A stretch of DNA of 61,722 nucleotides from Flavobacterium macacae. Its GTDB lineage: Bacteria; Bacteroidota; Bacteroidia; Flavobacteriales; Flavobacteriaceae. Below are positions 16,809 to 24,815 of this stretch, one piece after another (the first letter of the stretch is position 1; each line of letters opens with the position of its first letter). The stretch lies in contig NZ_RQVR01000016.1 of the NCBI RefSeq assembly GCF_003865365.1, positions 1-61,722 on the forward strand, given 5' to 3'. The notes under the pieces are model-generated. The model was given only the letters and a program-made list of their open reading frames with translations. It was not told the origin of the DNA and did not search any database. Position numbers and translations under genes: made by a program.

Positions 16809-17870
16809 ATGTCAGAGTTACTTAAAAAAGGAACGAGTTATTTAAAGGAAGAAATGCCTTTTGTGATTTATTCCAAGCCGAACGAAGCTGAAATCATTGG
16901 GATTTTCCAAAAAGACAATTCTTTGAATCATACGGAAAATTTTACGGAAACAGGATTTGTTTTTGCTCCTTTTGATGGCGAAAAATTTGTCTTGATTCCA
17001 GAAAATGATTCTGATATTTTGGTTGAAGCTATTTCCGAAATAACTATTTTAAATTCTTTAAATTCTGCTTCTGAAATAAACTCTGAAGTAAAAGAAAACT
17101 TCGAAAATTTAGTTCAAAAAGGAATTGACGCTATTCATTCAGGCACTTTTCAAAAAGTCGTTTTGTCAAGAACAGAAGCCGTTTCTCTTGAAAATGCTGA
17201 TGTCATTTTTTTGTTCCAAAAATTAGTTGCTACGTATAAAACAGCTTTTAAATACTGTTTTTTCCATCCAAAAATTGGACTTTGGCTTGGTGCAACGCCA
17301 GAACAGCTTTTAAAAGTAAATTCAAACGAAATTAAAACTGTGGCGCTGGCCGGAACCCAAGTTTTTCACGAAGGAGAAATTATTTGGGAAAACAAAGAAA
17401 AAGAAGAACAGCAATTTGTGACCGATTTTATCAGTCAAAATTTAGATGAATTTGTTTCTGAAAAACACACGAGCGACCCTTACACTTATCGAGCTGGAAA
17501 TATCGTACATATCAAAACGGATATTTCTGCTACTTTAAAAGATAAAAAAGACGTCAAGAAGGTTTTGAAAATATTGCATCCAACTCCCGCAGTTTGCGGT
17601 CTTCCTAAGCTAAAAGCAAAAGAATTTATTATTAAAGAAGAAGGGTATAATCGAGAATATTATTCCGGATTTTTAGGTGAACTGAATAAAGATTTAGCCA
17701 AAAATGAATTTGAAAAATCAGATTTATTTGTCAATTTGCGATGTATGAAAATTGAAGATAAAACAGCAAGTCTTTTTATCGGTTGCGGTATCACGAAAGA
17801 CAGCGACCCTGAAAAAGAGTTTTTTGAAACGGTTAATAAATCATTGACAATGAAAAAAATCTTGTTTTAA
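16809..17870 (+). CDS. menF: Isochorismate synthase (menaquinone pathway)
   Basis: The protein has 353 residues. The chorismate-binding domain covers nearly all of it: KVVLSRTEAV near 115, GATPEQLLKV near 157, VALAGTQVF near 178, PTPAVCGLPK near 259, and YSGFLGELN and LFVNLRCMKI near 280-315. It lacks the extended N-terminal domain of anthranilate synthase and its tryptophan-binding LLES motif; a separate true TrpE is encoded at 45563-46963. It converts chorismate to isochorismate. It begins one base after the menI stop, so the two are surely co-transcribed. With no siderophore genes nearby, the menaquinone role is favoured over an EntC role. Confidence 0.87.
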   Translation: MSELLKKGTSYLKEEMPFVIYSKPNEAEIIGIFQKDNSLNHTENFTETGFVFAPFDGEKFVLIPENDSDILVEAISEITILNSLNSASEINSEVKENFENLVQKGIDAIHSGTFQKVVLSRTEAVSLENADVIFLFQKLVATYKTAFKYCFFHPKIGLWLGATPEQLLKVNSNEIKTVALAGTQVFHEGEIIWENKEKEEQQFVTDFISQNLDEFVSEKHTSDPYTYRAGNIVHIKTDISATLKDKKDVKKVLKILHPTPAVCGLPKLKAKEFIIKEEGYNREYYSGFLGELNKDLAKNEFEKSDLFVNLRCMKIEDKTASLFIGCGITKDSDPEKEFFETVNKSLTMKKILF

Positions 17871-17918
17871 AGAGACGCGGTTTCTTTTCTATCTTTATAA
17901 AAACAAACAACAAACAGA

Positions 17919-18635
17919 ATGAAATTAGATATATTATTTTTTGGCGCGCATCCTGACGATGTAGAATTGGGTTGTGGCGCAACGATTGCAAAAGAAGTTT
18001 CTCTCGGAAAAAAAGTGGGAATCGTAGATTTGACCAGAGGCGAATTAGGAACGCGTGGCACAGTAGAAATTCGTGACGAAGAATCTAAAAATGCTGGAGA
18101 AGTCTTGGGTGTTTCGGTAAGAGAAAATTTGGCTTTTAGAGATGGTTTTTTTACAAACGATGAAAAACACCAATTGGAAGTGATCAAAATGATCCGAAAA
18201 TACCGTCCTGAAATTATAATCTGCAATGCGGTTGACGATCGCCACATTGATCACGGTAAAGGAAGCAAATTGGTTTCTGACGCGTGTTTCCTTTCAGGAT
18301 TGATTAAGATTGAAACCCATCTTGATGGTGAAAATCAAGATGCTTGGCGCCCAAAAGTAGTGTACCATTACATTCAGTGGAAAGACCTGAAACCCGACTT
18401 TGTTGTCGATGTTACCGGTTTTATGGATAAAAAGGTGGAATCGCTTATGGCATACAAATCGCAGTTTTTTGATCCAAATTCTGACGAACCGACGACTCCA
18501 ATTGCCACAAAAAACTTCCAAGATAGCATTCTTTATCGTGCGCAAGACCTTGGCAGGCTCATAAATTCAGAATATGCTGAAGGTTTTACGGTTGAAAGAT
18601 ATTTGGCAGTCAATAGCTTAGGAGATTTAGTGTAA
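17919..18635 (+). CDS. bshB1: Bacillithiol biosynthesis deacetylase BshB1
   Basis: The protein has 238 residues and belongs to the PIG-L/LmbE deacetylase family. The motif GAHPDDVELGCG (9-20) supplies zinc ligands His11 and Asp14 and the general base Asp13. DDRHIDHGKG supplies His112 as third ligand. Also typical of BshB1 are DLTRGELGTRGT near 37-48 and FRDGFF near 73. It removes the acetyl group from GlcNAc-malate on the way to bacillithiol, the low-molecular-weight thiol of many Firmicutes and Bacteroidota. It lies 48 bp after menF on the same strand and may be co-transcribed. bshA and bshC are not in the window. Confidence 0.9.
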   Translation: MKLDILFFGAHPDDVELGCGATIAKEVSLGKKVGIVDLTRGELGTRGTVEIRDEESKNAGEVLGVSVRENLAFRDGFFTNDEKHQLEVIKMIRKYRPEIIICNAVDDRHIDHGKGSKLVSDACFLSGLIKIETHLDGENQDAWRPKVVYHYIQWKDLKPDFVVDVTGFMDKKVESLMAYKSQFFDPNSDEPTTPIATKNFQDSILYRAQDLGRLINSEYAEGFTVERYLAVNSLGDLV

Positions 18636-18651
18636 ATTTTTGAAATTTTTA

Positions 18652-18682
18652 TTTGCAGAAATCAGTTTTTGCTGTATATTTG
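18652..18682 (+). promoter_or_regulatory. Bacteroidota-type promoter of tRNA-His
   Basis: TTTG at 18652-18655 and TATATTTG (exact TAnnTTTG) at 18675-18682 are separated by about 19 bp, ending 16 bp before the tRNA. Confidence 0.8.
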
Positions 18683-18698
18683 CACTCGTTAAACAAAT

Positions 18699-18773
18699 GG
18701 TGGTTGTAGCTCAGCTGGTTAGAGTATTGGTTTGTGGTGCCGAGGGTCGCCGGTTCGAACCCGGTCAGCCACC
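18699..18773 (+). tRNA. tRNA-His (GTG)
   Basis: A full cloverleaf can be drawn. The acceptor stem GTGGTTG/CAGCCAC spans 18700-18706 and 18766-18772. The D arm is GCTC/GAGT. The anticodon stem TTGGT/GCCGA has loop TTGTGGT with anticodon GTG at 18734-18736. The T arm is GCCGG/CCGGT with TTCGAAC. The extra G at -1 (18699) pairs with C73, the identity element of tRNA-His, and is genome-encoded. The 3' CCA is not encoded (CA follows C73). A terminator follows 9 bases later. Confidence 0.97.
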
Positions 18774-18782
18774 CATTTTTAC

Positions 18783-18813
18783 AAAGCTTCAGAGAAATCT
18801 GAAGCTTTTTTTT
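18783..18813 (+). terminator. Terminator after tRNA-His
   Basis: AAAGCTTCAGA pairs perfectly with TCTGAAGCTTT around a GAAA tetraloop, followed by a run of Ts. Confidence 0.9.
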
Positions 18814-18893
18814 GCTCTATTTTAATGCTAATTAAAACTTAAATCAAAAGCATCTTTCAGGCTTATTGATTAAATTAGTAATAAAAACACACT

Positions 18894-19148
18894 ATGTCAC
18901 AGCAAATTTTTATAGGAAGCACAATTTCCTTCAAGTCGTTAAGAGATTATATTTTTGACCACAAAATCAATAAAGGCGATTCTATAGTACTTAATCCGAT
19001 GAATTACCAGTCTATTATTGAAGAAATTAAAAAATCAGAAGAAGAAATCGAGATACCAATCAATGTTTTTGGGGTTTTGTTAGTGCAACATGATTCGGTT
19101 GAACTTGGTAAAATTCAGATTGTGAAAGATGAAAACTTAAATTCATAA
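18894..19148 (+). CDS. Small conserved-looking hypothetical protein
   Basis: The protein has 84 residues. I do not recognise the family. It is soluble, with no signal peptide, and mixed alpha/beta by eye: a strand-like start (QQIFIGSTIS), a helix (QSIIEEIKKSEEEIEI), then strands (VFGVLLVQHD, LGKIQIVKD). The ATG lies between the tRNA terminator and the DUF1508 gene, about 110 bp upstream of the latter. Codon use resembles the neighbours, so I regard it as a real gene. Confidence 0.6.
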   Translation: MSQQIFIGSTISFKSLRDYIFDHKINKGDSIVLNPMNYQSIIEEIKKSEEEIEIPINVFGVLLVQHDSVELGKIQIVKDENLNS

Positions 19149-19255
19149 AAAATATAGTAAGTATTTGTTATAAAATTAAATTAAAATATGTATTATTGGG
19201 AAAAATATTGTTAGAAATAGATTTCAAGCCAATTACAAATTCTTAATTTAATTTT

Positions 19256-19585
19256 ATGGGAACATTTCTAATTACGAAAAACAAAAATGATCAATTTCAA
19301 TTTGTTTTAAAAGCAGTAAACGGTGAAGTAATTCTTTCAAGCGAAGGATATTCTTCAAAAGCAAATTGCACAAACGGAATCGAATCAGTAAAGAAAAATT
19401 CACAAGACGATTCAAAATTTGAAAAGTTGGAAGCTAAAGACGGGAGAATGTATTTCAACCTGAAAGCTACAAACGGTCAAATTATCGGTTCAAGCCAAAT
19501 GTATGCTTCAGCATCTGGAAGAGATAGCGGAATCGAATCGGTTAAAAAAAATGCTCCTGAAGCACAGACAAAAGAAGATTTATAA
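19256..19585 (+). CDS. DUF1508 (YegP-like) protein with two repeats
   Basis: The protein has 109 residues made of two DUF1508 repeats. The first (about 3-49) has FQFVLKAVNGEVILSSEGY and GIESVKKNS. The second (about 53-101) has MYFNLKATNGQIIGSSQMY and GIESVKKNA. Each gives a small beta-sheet with a helix, as in E. coli YegP. The function of the family is unknown, although YegP-type genes are often induced by stress. It is followed directly by a terminator shared with the convergent M28 peptidase gene. Confidence 0.88.
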   Translation: MGTFLITKNKNDQFQFVLKAVNGEVILSSEGYSSKANCTNGIESVKKNSQDDSKFEKLEAKDGRMYFNLKATNGQIIGSSQMYASASGRDSGIESVKKNAPEAQTKEDL

Positions 19586-19597
19586 TATCATAAGCAT

Positions 19598-19632
19598 AAA
19601 AAAAGCTCCGAAGAAATTCGGAGCTTTTTTAT
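19598..19632. terminator. Bidirectional terminator between DUF1508 and M28 genes
   Basis: AAAAAGCTCCGAA and TTCGGAGCTTTTT pair around a GAAA loop; there are A/T runs on both sides. It serves both convergent genes. Confidence 0.88.
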
Positions 19633-19633
19633 T

Positions 19634-20635
19634 TTATTTTCCATCGCGGTCAACTTTAATTCTTTCTGGTCGATTGGCTAATTCCCAAGCGGTCGCAAAA
19701 ACCAATTGTGTTCTTTTTTGCAGCAGATCATATTCAATTTTATCTGGCGTGTCAGTGGCTTTGTGATAATCAGCGTGCGATCCGTTGTAATAAAACAAGG
19801 AAGGAATTCCTTTTTTTGCAAAATTATAATGATCTGACCTAAAATAAATTCGTTCCGGATCGTTTCTGTCGTTGTATCTGTAATCTAATTCTAATTTTGT
19901 GTAATTCTTATTGGCTTCTTCAGAAATCTTGTGCAAATCTGTACTTAAACGATCGGACCCCACCAAGTATACATAATTTCCATTGTCTTTGTGTTTGTCA
20001 TCACGGCGGCCAATCATATCTATATTCAAATCGGCAACCGTATTTTTTAATGGAAACAGCGGATTTTCGGAATAATATCTTGAACCATGCAAACCGTGTT
20101 CTTCGCCAGTGACGTGAAGAAATAAGATGGAACGTTTTGGGCCATGTCCGTCTTTTTTGGCTTGCTGAAATGCTTTTGCAATTTCTAACAACGCCACCGT
20201 TCCCGAACCATCATCATCCGCCCCGTTATAAATTTCCCCATTCTTCATTCCCACATGGTCGTAATGCGCCGAAATCACGATAATTTCTTCTGGTTTTTCA
20301 GAACCTTCAATTATGGCCCAAATATTTTCAGAGTCGCCTAATTTTGGAGAAAAGGGTCGCGCCATAAATTCAGCAGGTACTTTTTGGTACCAATCTTTGG
20401 CTTCTTTTGGATAAGAAACTCCTATTTTTTCATATTGAGAAATTAAATACCTTCCTGCCTTTTTTTGGCCTGGTTCGCCTGTATTTCTTCCTTCCATTTC
20501 ATCACCGGCAACGATGTAAAGATGTGTTTTTAAATCGTCTGCAGAAATAGTTTTAATGTAGTTGTTAGGTTTTACTGAAGAACAGCTCGCTAAAAAAAGC
20601 GAGAGCAGAAAACCAGTCATGAGTGTTTTTTTCAT
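19634..20635 (-). CDS. M28 family zinc metallopeptidase, lipoprotein
   Basis: The protein has 333 residues. Lipobox LFLASC puts the lipidated Cys at 18, so it is an envelope-anchored aminopeptidase-type enzyme. Metal-site motifs of M28 are all present in order: SAHYDHVG (His124, Asp126), NGADDDGSGT (Asp about 141), TGEEHGLHG (Glu178/179), NIDMIGR (Asp206), and a C-terminal His in NGSHADYHKATD (287-291). It probably trims peptides outside the cytoplasm. It is followed 11 bp upstream on the same strand by the DUF3667 gene, so the two may share a transcript. Confidence 0.88.
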   Translation of the reverse strand: MKKTLMTGFLLSLFLASCSSVKPNNYIKTISADDLKTHLYIVAGDEMEGRNTGEPGQKKAGRYLISQYEKIGVSYPKEAKDWYQKVPAEFMARPFSPKLGDSENIWAIIEGSEKPEEIIVISAHYDHVGMKNGEIYNGADDDGSGTVALLEIAKAFQQAKKDGHGPKRSILFLHVTGEEHGLHGSRYYSENPLFPLKNTVADLNIDMIGRRDDKHKDNGNYVYLVGSDRLSTDLHKISEEANKNYTKLELDYRYNDRNDPERIYFRSDHYNFAKKGIPSLFYYNGSHADYHKATDTPDKIEYDLLQKRTQLVFATAWELANRPERIKVDRDGK

Positions 20636-20646
20636 TCTAATTAAAA

Positions 20647-21603
20647 TTAATGTGTTGTATACACAGAATATGCAAGCAACGCAATTGAAAAGAGTGTAAT
20701 TAAGAAAATGTTGATAATAAATAAAAGTAAGCCTTTTAATCTGGAAATGTATTTTTTCTCACCGAAAAAAGTGCTGTGCGCTCTGAAAAAATAAAAGAAA
20801 GAGTAAATAATGGTACCAATACCAATCAGGCCTGAGATTTCATCGCCATTATAAACTAACGCAAACAGCCATTCTAAGACGACACTTATTGTAAAAATAA
20901 GTAATAAAAAGCCAAAATAATGCAAGGTGAAGACGCCGCTGTCATAATAATACCATTTTTTCTTGTCATGGAAAAGCCATAAAAAAAATGCGAAAAGGGG
21001 CATATATAGAAACAATACTTTTGGAATATTGTGTACTGCATTTTCTTTAATTTGTTCTCTTAATTCCGACTTTGATATTTTTCCTTTGTTGGCGATTGTA
21101 AATTTATAAGCTTGGTATTGTAACCAAGAAAATTTTTCTGCATCTGGCAAATGGTTTTGGATAGAATCCAATTGTGTCATATTAGCGATTGATGGTCCAT
21201 TAAAAACGACAACATCGTTTATTTCCTTTTTTTCTATTTCATTAGTTTCCACTTCTTTTTCAGAATGAATTTCTTCTCTAAAAGAATAATCAGGCAGCAT
21301 ATTTGGAATCAAAAATGTCACAAAACTGATAAAAATATATAATTTCACCGGTGGCACATACAATTTTCTTTTGCCTGCTAAATATTCCTTCGTAAGTTTT
21401 CCAGGTATAAACAGTAACGCTTTTATGGTTTTCCAAAAACTTCCATCATAATGTGTCAAATCTTCTACAAAGTGAGTAAAAAGATAATGAAAAGACTTTC
21501 GGGTTTCTGTATTTTCTTGGCCACAATTGGGGCAAAATTTATTTTCTACCACGTAATTGCAGTTCAAGCAGGTTTTGTTTTTTCTTATTTTTCCGTGTCC
21601 CAT
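20647..21603 (-). CDS. DUF3667 family membrane protein with zinc ribbon
   Basis: The protein has 318 residues. The N-terminus has two CxxC pairs (C12/C15 and C24/C27, the latter in FCPNCGQEN), a treble-clef-like ribbon. Then comes the family motif HYDGSFWKTIKALLFIPGKL and GKRKLYVPPVKLYIFISF, the first membrane segment. An extra-membrane region of about 90 residues is followed by four more hydrophobic segments toward the C-terminus. DUF3667 is widespread in Bacteroidota and of unknown function. The coding region ends 11 bp before the M28 peptidase start on the same strand. Confidence 0.85.
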   Translation of the reverse strand: MGHGKIRKNKTCLNCNYVVENKFCPNCGQENTETRKSFHYLFTHFVEDLTHYDGSFWKTIKALLFIPGKLTKEYLAGKRKLYVPPVKLYIFISFVTFLIPNMLPDYSFREEIHSEKEVETNEIEKKEINDVVVFNGPSIANMTQLDSIQNHLPDAEKFSWLQYQAYKFTIANKGKISKSELREQIKENAVHNIPKVLFLYMPLFAFFLWLFHDKKKWYYYDSGVFTLHYFGFLLLIFTISVVLEWLFALVYNGDEISGLIGIGTIIYSFFYFFRAHSTFFGEKKYISRLKGLLLFIINIFLITLFSIALLAYSVYTTH

Positions 21604-21687
21604 CGAAGAGTTTAAACTTATGATTTTAAGATGCTAAAACTATAAATTTTTTAAGGAAATTAAGATTAATAAGTGACAATTTTACAT

Positions 21688-21727
21688 AAAAAAGTAAGGC
21701 CTCATCACCTTAGTGCTGAAGCCTTAC
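21688..21727 (-). terminator. Terminator after the PfpI-like gene
   Basis: GTAAGGC (21693-21699) pairs with GCCTTAC (21721-21727) with a weaker inner CAC/GTG pairing; on minus it is followed by a T-run. Confidence 0.7.
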
Positions 21728-21751
21728 GCATGAATTACAAATAACTCTAAA

Positions 21752-22300
21752 TTAACGTGATTGCAATTCGTGTTTCCCTTCCTTAATTTCTTCCACCATT
21801 TTTTTATTAAATGCCGGAAGGTCGTCAGGATTTCTGCTGGTAACCAATCCATTGTCAACAATTACTTCTTTGTCTGTCCAGATTGCCCCGGCGTTGATCA
21901 AATCTTCTTTTACCGAAAAAAAAGACGTTATATTTCTGCCTTCTAAAACATCAGCATTGACTAAAATTTGCGGTCCGTGGCAAATGGCGGCTACTGGTTT
22001 TTTCTCTTCGAAAAAATCTTTTACAAATGAAATTGCTTTTTCTTCTCGTCGCAATAAATCTGGATTGATAACGCCTCCTGGCAAAACCAGCGCGTGGTAA
22101 TCTCCTGAAGTTACCTCGTCTAAGGTTTTATTGACTTCGTATGCTTTTCCCCAATTTCCATCGGCCCAACTTTTAATGGAACCGCTTTTTAAGCTCACAA
22201 TATCAGCTGTCCAGCCTTGCTGTTCTAAATATTCTTTTGGGGATTTTAATTCGCTTTCTTCAAATCCGTCTGTCGCTAAAATGGCTATTTTCTTGGTCAT
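21752..22300 (-). CDS. DJ-1/PfpI family protein (YhbO-like)
   Basis: The protein has 182 residues. The nucleophile elbow AAICHGPQIL places Cys107 and His108; the conserved acidic residue is in DGFEESEL (about Glu15). Also present are LVLPGGVINPD near 71-82 and ITSFFSVKEDLINAGAIW, matching the PfpI/YhbO subgroup. These proteins have been described as proteases, chaperones or glyoxal-damage repair enzymes; I would not choose among those. Single gene with its own terminator, cytosolic. Confidence 0.88.
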   Translation of the reverse strand: MTKKIAILATDGFEESELKSPKEYLEQQGWTADIVSLKSGSIKSWADGNWGKAYEVNKTLDEVTSGDYHALVLPGGVINPDLLRREEKAISFVKDFFEEKKPVAAICHGPQILVNADVLEGRNITSFFSVKEDLINAGAIWTDKEVIVDNGLVTSRNPDDLPAFNKKMVEEIKEGKHELQSR

Positions 22301-22450
22301 AATTTGGTATTTTTATTATATTTAGTTGATTCATATAAAGTTACAATATCATTTTGGGCTGTCAATTAATACATTATTAAAATTGTCATAATCTTTGTTA
22401 AGGTTTTTTATTTATTCGTAATTTCAAAATTCTATTAATCAACTTTACTT

Positions 22451-23143
22451 ATGAACGATATATTTGATTGGGAACGCCTTTTAATAAACGACCATCCATT
22501 TGAATTTTTATTTGAAGTGGTTTTTCGTTCCGTCGTTATGTTTATCATCTTATTGATTACGCTTCGTTTTACGGGAAAACGCGGTGTAAAACAACTATCC
22601 ATTTTTGAAACGGTAATCATTATTGCCTTGGGTTCTGCGGCGGGCGATCCTATGTTTTATGAAGATGTAGGCATCATTCCGGCAATCACGGTTTTTACCG
22701 TAATTATTTTACTGTACCGTTTTGTGACCATGCTTGCCGGAAAATTCAAATGGTTTGAAAAATTAATCGAAGGGAAAACCGAATGTATTATCGAAGATGG
22801 GGAATTTTCAATCGGAGCTTTTGCAAAAGAAGGTTTGGCACAAGACGAATTTTTTTCTGAATTGCGTGTGTATTCCATTGATCACTTAGGACAGATAAAA
22901 AATGCGTACCTCGAAACTTCTGGCGAAGTCAGCGTTTTTTTTCAAGCCGATGAAGACGTGAAATTCGGATTGCCTATCTTGCCCCAATTATTTGAATTAA
23001 AAAGTAAAAACATTCCAATACACGGAACGTATGCCTGCACATTTTGTGGAAACATTCAAGAATTATCCAAAGGGAAAGCCAATTGCGACCGCTGTAATAA
23101 AGAAGAGTGGGTAAAAGCCATCAACACCATCAGAATAAAATAA
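22451..23143 (+). CDS. DUF421 (YetF/YcaP-like) membrane protein with C-terminal zinc ribbon
   Basis: The protein has 230 residues. Three hydrophobic segments occur at about 24-40, 50-68 and 74-92, with the DUF421 motif RFTGKRGVKQLSIFE (39-53). The soluble domain includes ECIIEDGEF and GLAQDEFFSELR. Beyond the usual end there is an added CxxC-X12-CxxC ribbon (C196, C199, C212, C215). Related YetF proteins of Bacillus affect spore and membrane properties, but the biochemical role is not settled. The stop codon abuts the ATG of the next gene (GNAT), so they are translationally linked. Confidence 0.85.
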   Translation: MNDIFDWERLLINDHPFEFLFEVVFRSVVMFIILLITLRFTGKRGVKQLSIFETVIIIALGSAAGDPMFYEDVGIIPAITVFTVIILLYRFVTMLAGKFKWFEKLIEGKTECIIEDGEFSIGAFAKEGLAQDEFFSELRVYSIDHLGQIKNAYLETSGEVSVFFQADEDVKFGLPILPQLFELKSKNIPIHGTYACTFCGNIQELSKGKANCDRCNKEEWVKAINTIRIK

Positions 23144-23635
23144 ATGATTACAATTTATCCAACAGACGATTACAAAGCGATTCAAGATATTGCCGGAAAA
23201 ACGTGGCCCGTGACTTACGGCCCAATCCTTTCTTCTGAACAAATTCAGTATATGTTTTCCATGATGTATGATTTAGAAGCCTTAAAAAATCAGGCAGAAA
23301 CCAAGAATCATCATTTTATTATTGCGGAAGAAGCAGGCAATTTCCTTGGATTTGCTTCTTATGAATTTGATTATAATAAAGAACCCAAAACCAAAATCCA
23401 TAAAATTTACATTCTTCCAGAAACCCAAGGAAGCGGTATTGGCAAAAAGATGATTTATTACATCGCTGAAAAGGCTAAAAAGAACAGCCAGCAATTTCTT
23501 TCTTTGAACGTAAATCGGTTTAACGAAGCCTTTCATTTTTACACTAAAATCGGTTTTGAAAAAGTTGGCGAGGAAGATATTGCTATTGGAAACGGCTATT
23601 TGATGGAAGATTTTATTATGGAGAAAAAAATCTAA
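23144..23635 (+). CDS. GNAT family N-acetyltransferase
   Basis: The protein has 163 residues. The core has AEEAGNFLGFASYEF (strands 2-3), KIYILPETQGSGIGKKMIYYIAEKA (about 88-112, with the Q-x-x-G-x-G acetyl-CoA loop) and FLSLNVNRFNEAFHFYTKIGFEKVGEEDI, the C-terminal strand-helix pattern of Rim-type GNATs. The acceptor is unknown. It starts immediately after the DUF421 stop with no spacer. Confidence 0.87.
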   Translation: MITIYPTDDYKAIQDIAGKTWPVTYGPILSSEQIQYMFSMMYDLEALKNQAETKNHHFIIAEEAGNFLGFASYEFDYNKEPKTKIHKIYILPETQGSGIGKKMIYYIAEKAKKNSQQFLSLNVNRFNEAFHFYTKIGFEKVGEEDIAIGNGYLMEDFIMEKKI

Positions 23636-23699
23636 ATTTTGTATTTAATTATATAAAACTTGGCTTAAAATCAATAACATACTTCGTTTTAGATAATGG

Positions 23700-23707
23700 T
23701 AACTTTG
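23700..23707 (+). promoter_or_regulatory. -7 box TAACTTTG for the SpoIIAA-like gene
   Basis: An exact TAnnTTTG match 29 bp upstream of the ATG at 23737; no clear -33 TTG at 19-21 bp. Confidence 0.45.
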
Positions 23708-23736
23708 GGTAAAACCTAACTAAATTACGCAAAGTC

Positions 23737-24111
23737 ATGATTGAGCAAATAAAAAATTTACCCGATAATATGGTCGGTTTCCGAGCCAGTGGCGAAGTGG
23801 TTAAAGATGATTTTAATGTAGTTCACAAAAAAGTCGAACAGCTTGTCGACAAAACCGGAAAGCTGAATTATATGCTTTATCTTGAAAATTCCCCTGCCAA
23901 TTTTTCCTTGGGAGCCTGGTGGGAAGACGCTTTGCTGGGAGTCAAAAATATAACCAAGTGGAATCGCGCTTCCATCATTTCTGATTCAGAAACGGTCGAT
24001 AAATTTACTGCGTTTTTTAGCAAGATTATGCCCGGCGAATTTAAGGTTTTTCAAAAAAATGACTTGGAACGCGCCATTGATTGGACATCCGAAAAAATTG
24101 ACGTAGAATAA
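23737..24111 (+). CDS. SpoIIAA-like (STAS-related) protein
   Basis: The protein has 124 residues. The pattern VGFRASGEVVKDDFNVVHKK, then GKLNYMLYLENS, GAWWEDALLGVK and WNRASIISDSETVDKFTAFF fits the SpoIIAA-like family (STAS fold). These proteins are often found in environmental bacteria and bind hydrophobic ligands or act as stress proteins; the serine phosphorylation site of true anti-sigma antagonists is not obvious. It has its own -7 box and is followed 22 bp later by the pyridoxamine-oxidase-like gene, giving a likely two-gene unit. Confidence 0.8.
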   Translation: MIEQIKNLPDNMVGFRASGEVVKDDFNVVHKKVEQLVDKTGKLNYMLYLENSPANFSLGAWWEDALLGVKNITKWNRASIISDSETVDKFTAFFSKIMPGEFKVFQKNDLERAIDWTSEKIDVE

Positions 24112-24133
24112 AACCAAAAAAGATATCACTATT

Positions 24134-24640
24134 ATGGGAGATTTAAAAAATTTGAGCAATGAAGAAGCCATTTCAAAATTAAAAAAATTGGCGGAAGATA
24201 TTAGGATTTGTATGTTTTGCACCGATTTATCGCACGTTCCGTTTTCAACACGGCCCATGAGCGTTCAGGAAGTGGATGAATTTGGAAACATTTGGTTTTT
24301 GAGCGGTGCTGACAGCGATAAAAATTTCGACATCAAACAAGACGAAAAAGTACAATTGCTTTTTGCAAAAACGGCAAGTTCTGAATATTTGAATGTTTTT
24401 GGAAAGGCATTTATTTACAAAGATAAATCGACGATAGAAGAAAAGTGGAGCCCGATTGCAAAAGCGTGGTTCACAGAAGGAAAAGACGATCCAAATTTGA
24501 CCGTAATTCGAGTACAGCCGGAACACACTTATTACTGGGATACCAAAAGCGGCAAAGTAGTTTCGCTTTTAAAAATTGCCGTTGGAGCAGTGATCGGAAA
24601 ACCGCTTGACGATGGAATCGAAGGGAAATTATCAGTGTAG
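24134..24640 (+). CDS. Pyridoxamine 5'-phosphate oxidase-like flavin-binding protein (general stress protein 26 type)
   Basis: The protein has 168 residues. The split-barrel fold is suggested by IRICMFCTDLSHVPFSTRPM (about 23-42), GNIWFLSGADSDKNFDIK, VQLLFAKTASSEYLNVFG and RVQPEHTYYWDTKSGKVV. The opening pattern and the ending GKPLDDGIEGKLSV match the general-stress-protein-26 subgroup, whose members bind FMN or F420. Oxidase activity toward pyridoxamine phosphate is unlikely in this subgroup. Second gene after the SpoIIAA-like one, closed by a strong terminator. Confidence 0.85.
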   Translation: MGDLKNLSNEEAISKLKKLAEDIRICMFCTDLSHVPFSTRPMSVQEVDEFGNIWFLSGADSDKNFDIKQDEKVQLLFAKTASSEYLNVFGKAFIYKDKSTIEEKWSPIAKAWFTEGKDDPNLTVIRVQPEHTYYWDTKSGKVVSLLKIAVGAVIGKPLDDGIEGKLSV

Positions 24641-24659
24641 TATTTTGTATTTTATAAAT

Positions 24660-24690
24660 AAAGCTTCTGGGAAACCGGAAGCTTTTTTTG
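24660..24690 (+). terminator. Terminator after the stress-gene pair
   Basis: AAGCTTCTGG pairs with CCGGAAGCTT around a GAAA loop, then seven Ts. Confidence 0.9.
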
Positions 24691-24815
24691 TTTCAATTTT
24701 TTACGATTGACAACACAATTACATAATTAAAGTTGTGATTCAAGCAGCAAACTTTAACACCAATTAAGCACTTTCCAAAAACTTCTCCCTTAAATTTAAG
24801 ATATAAATTCCTCTT

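Noticed and set aside
18640..18825. Plus-strand reading frame across the tRNA
   Set aside because: It overlaps a perfect tRNA-His and its terminator and has no recognisable protein features.
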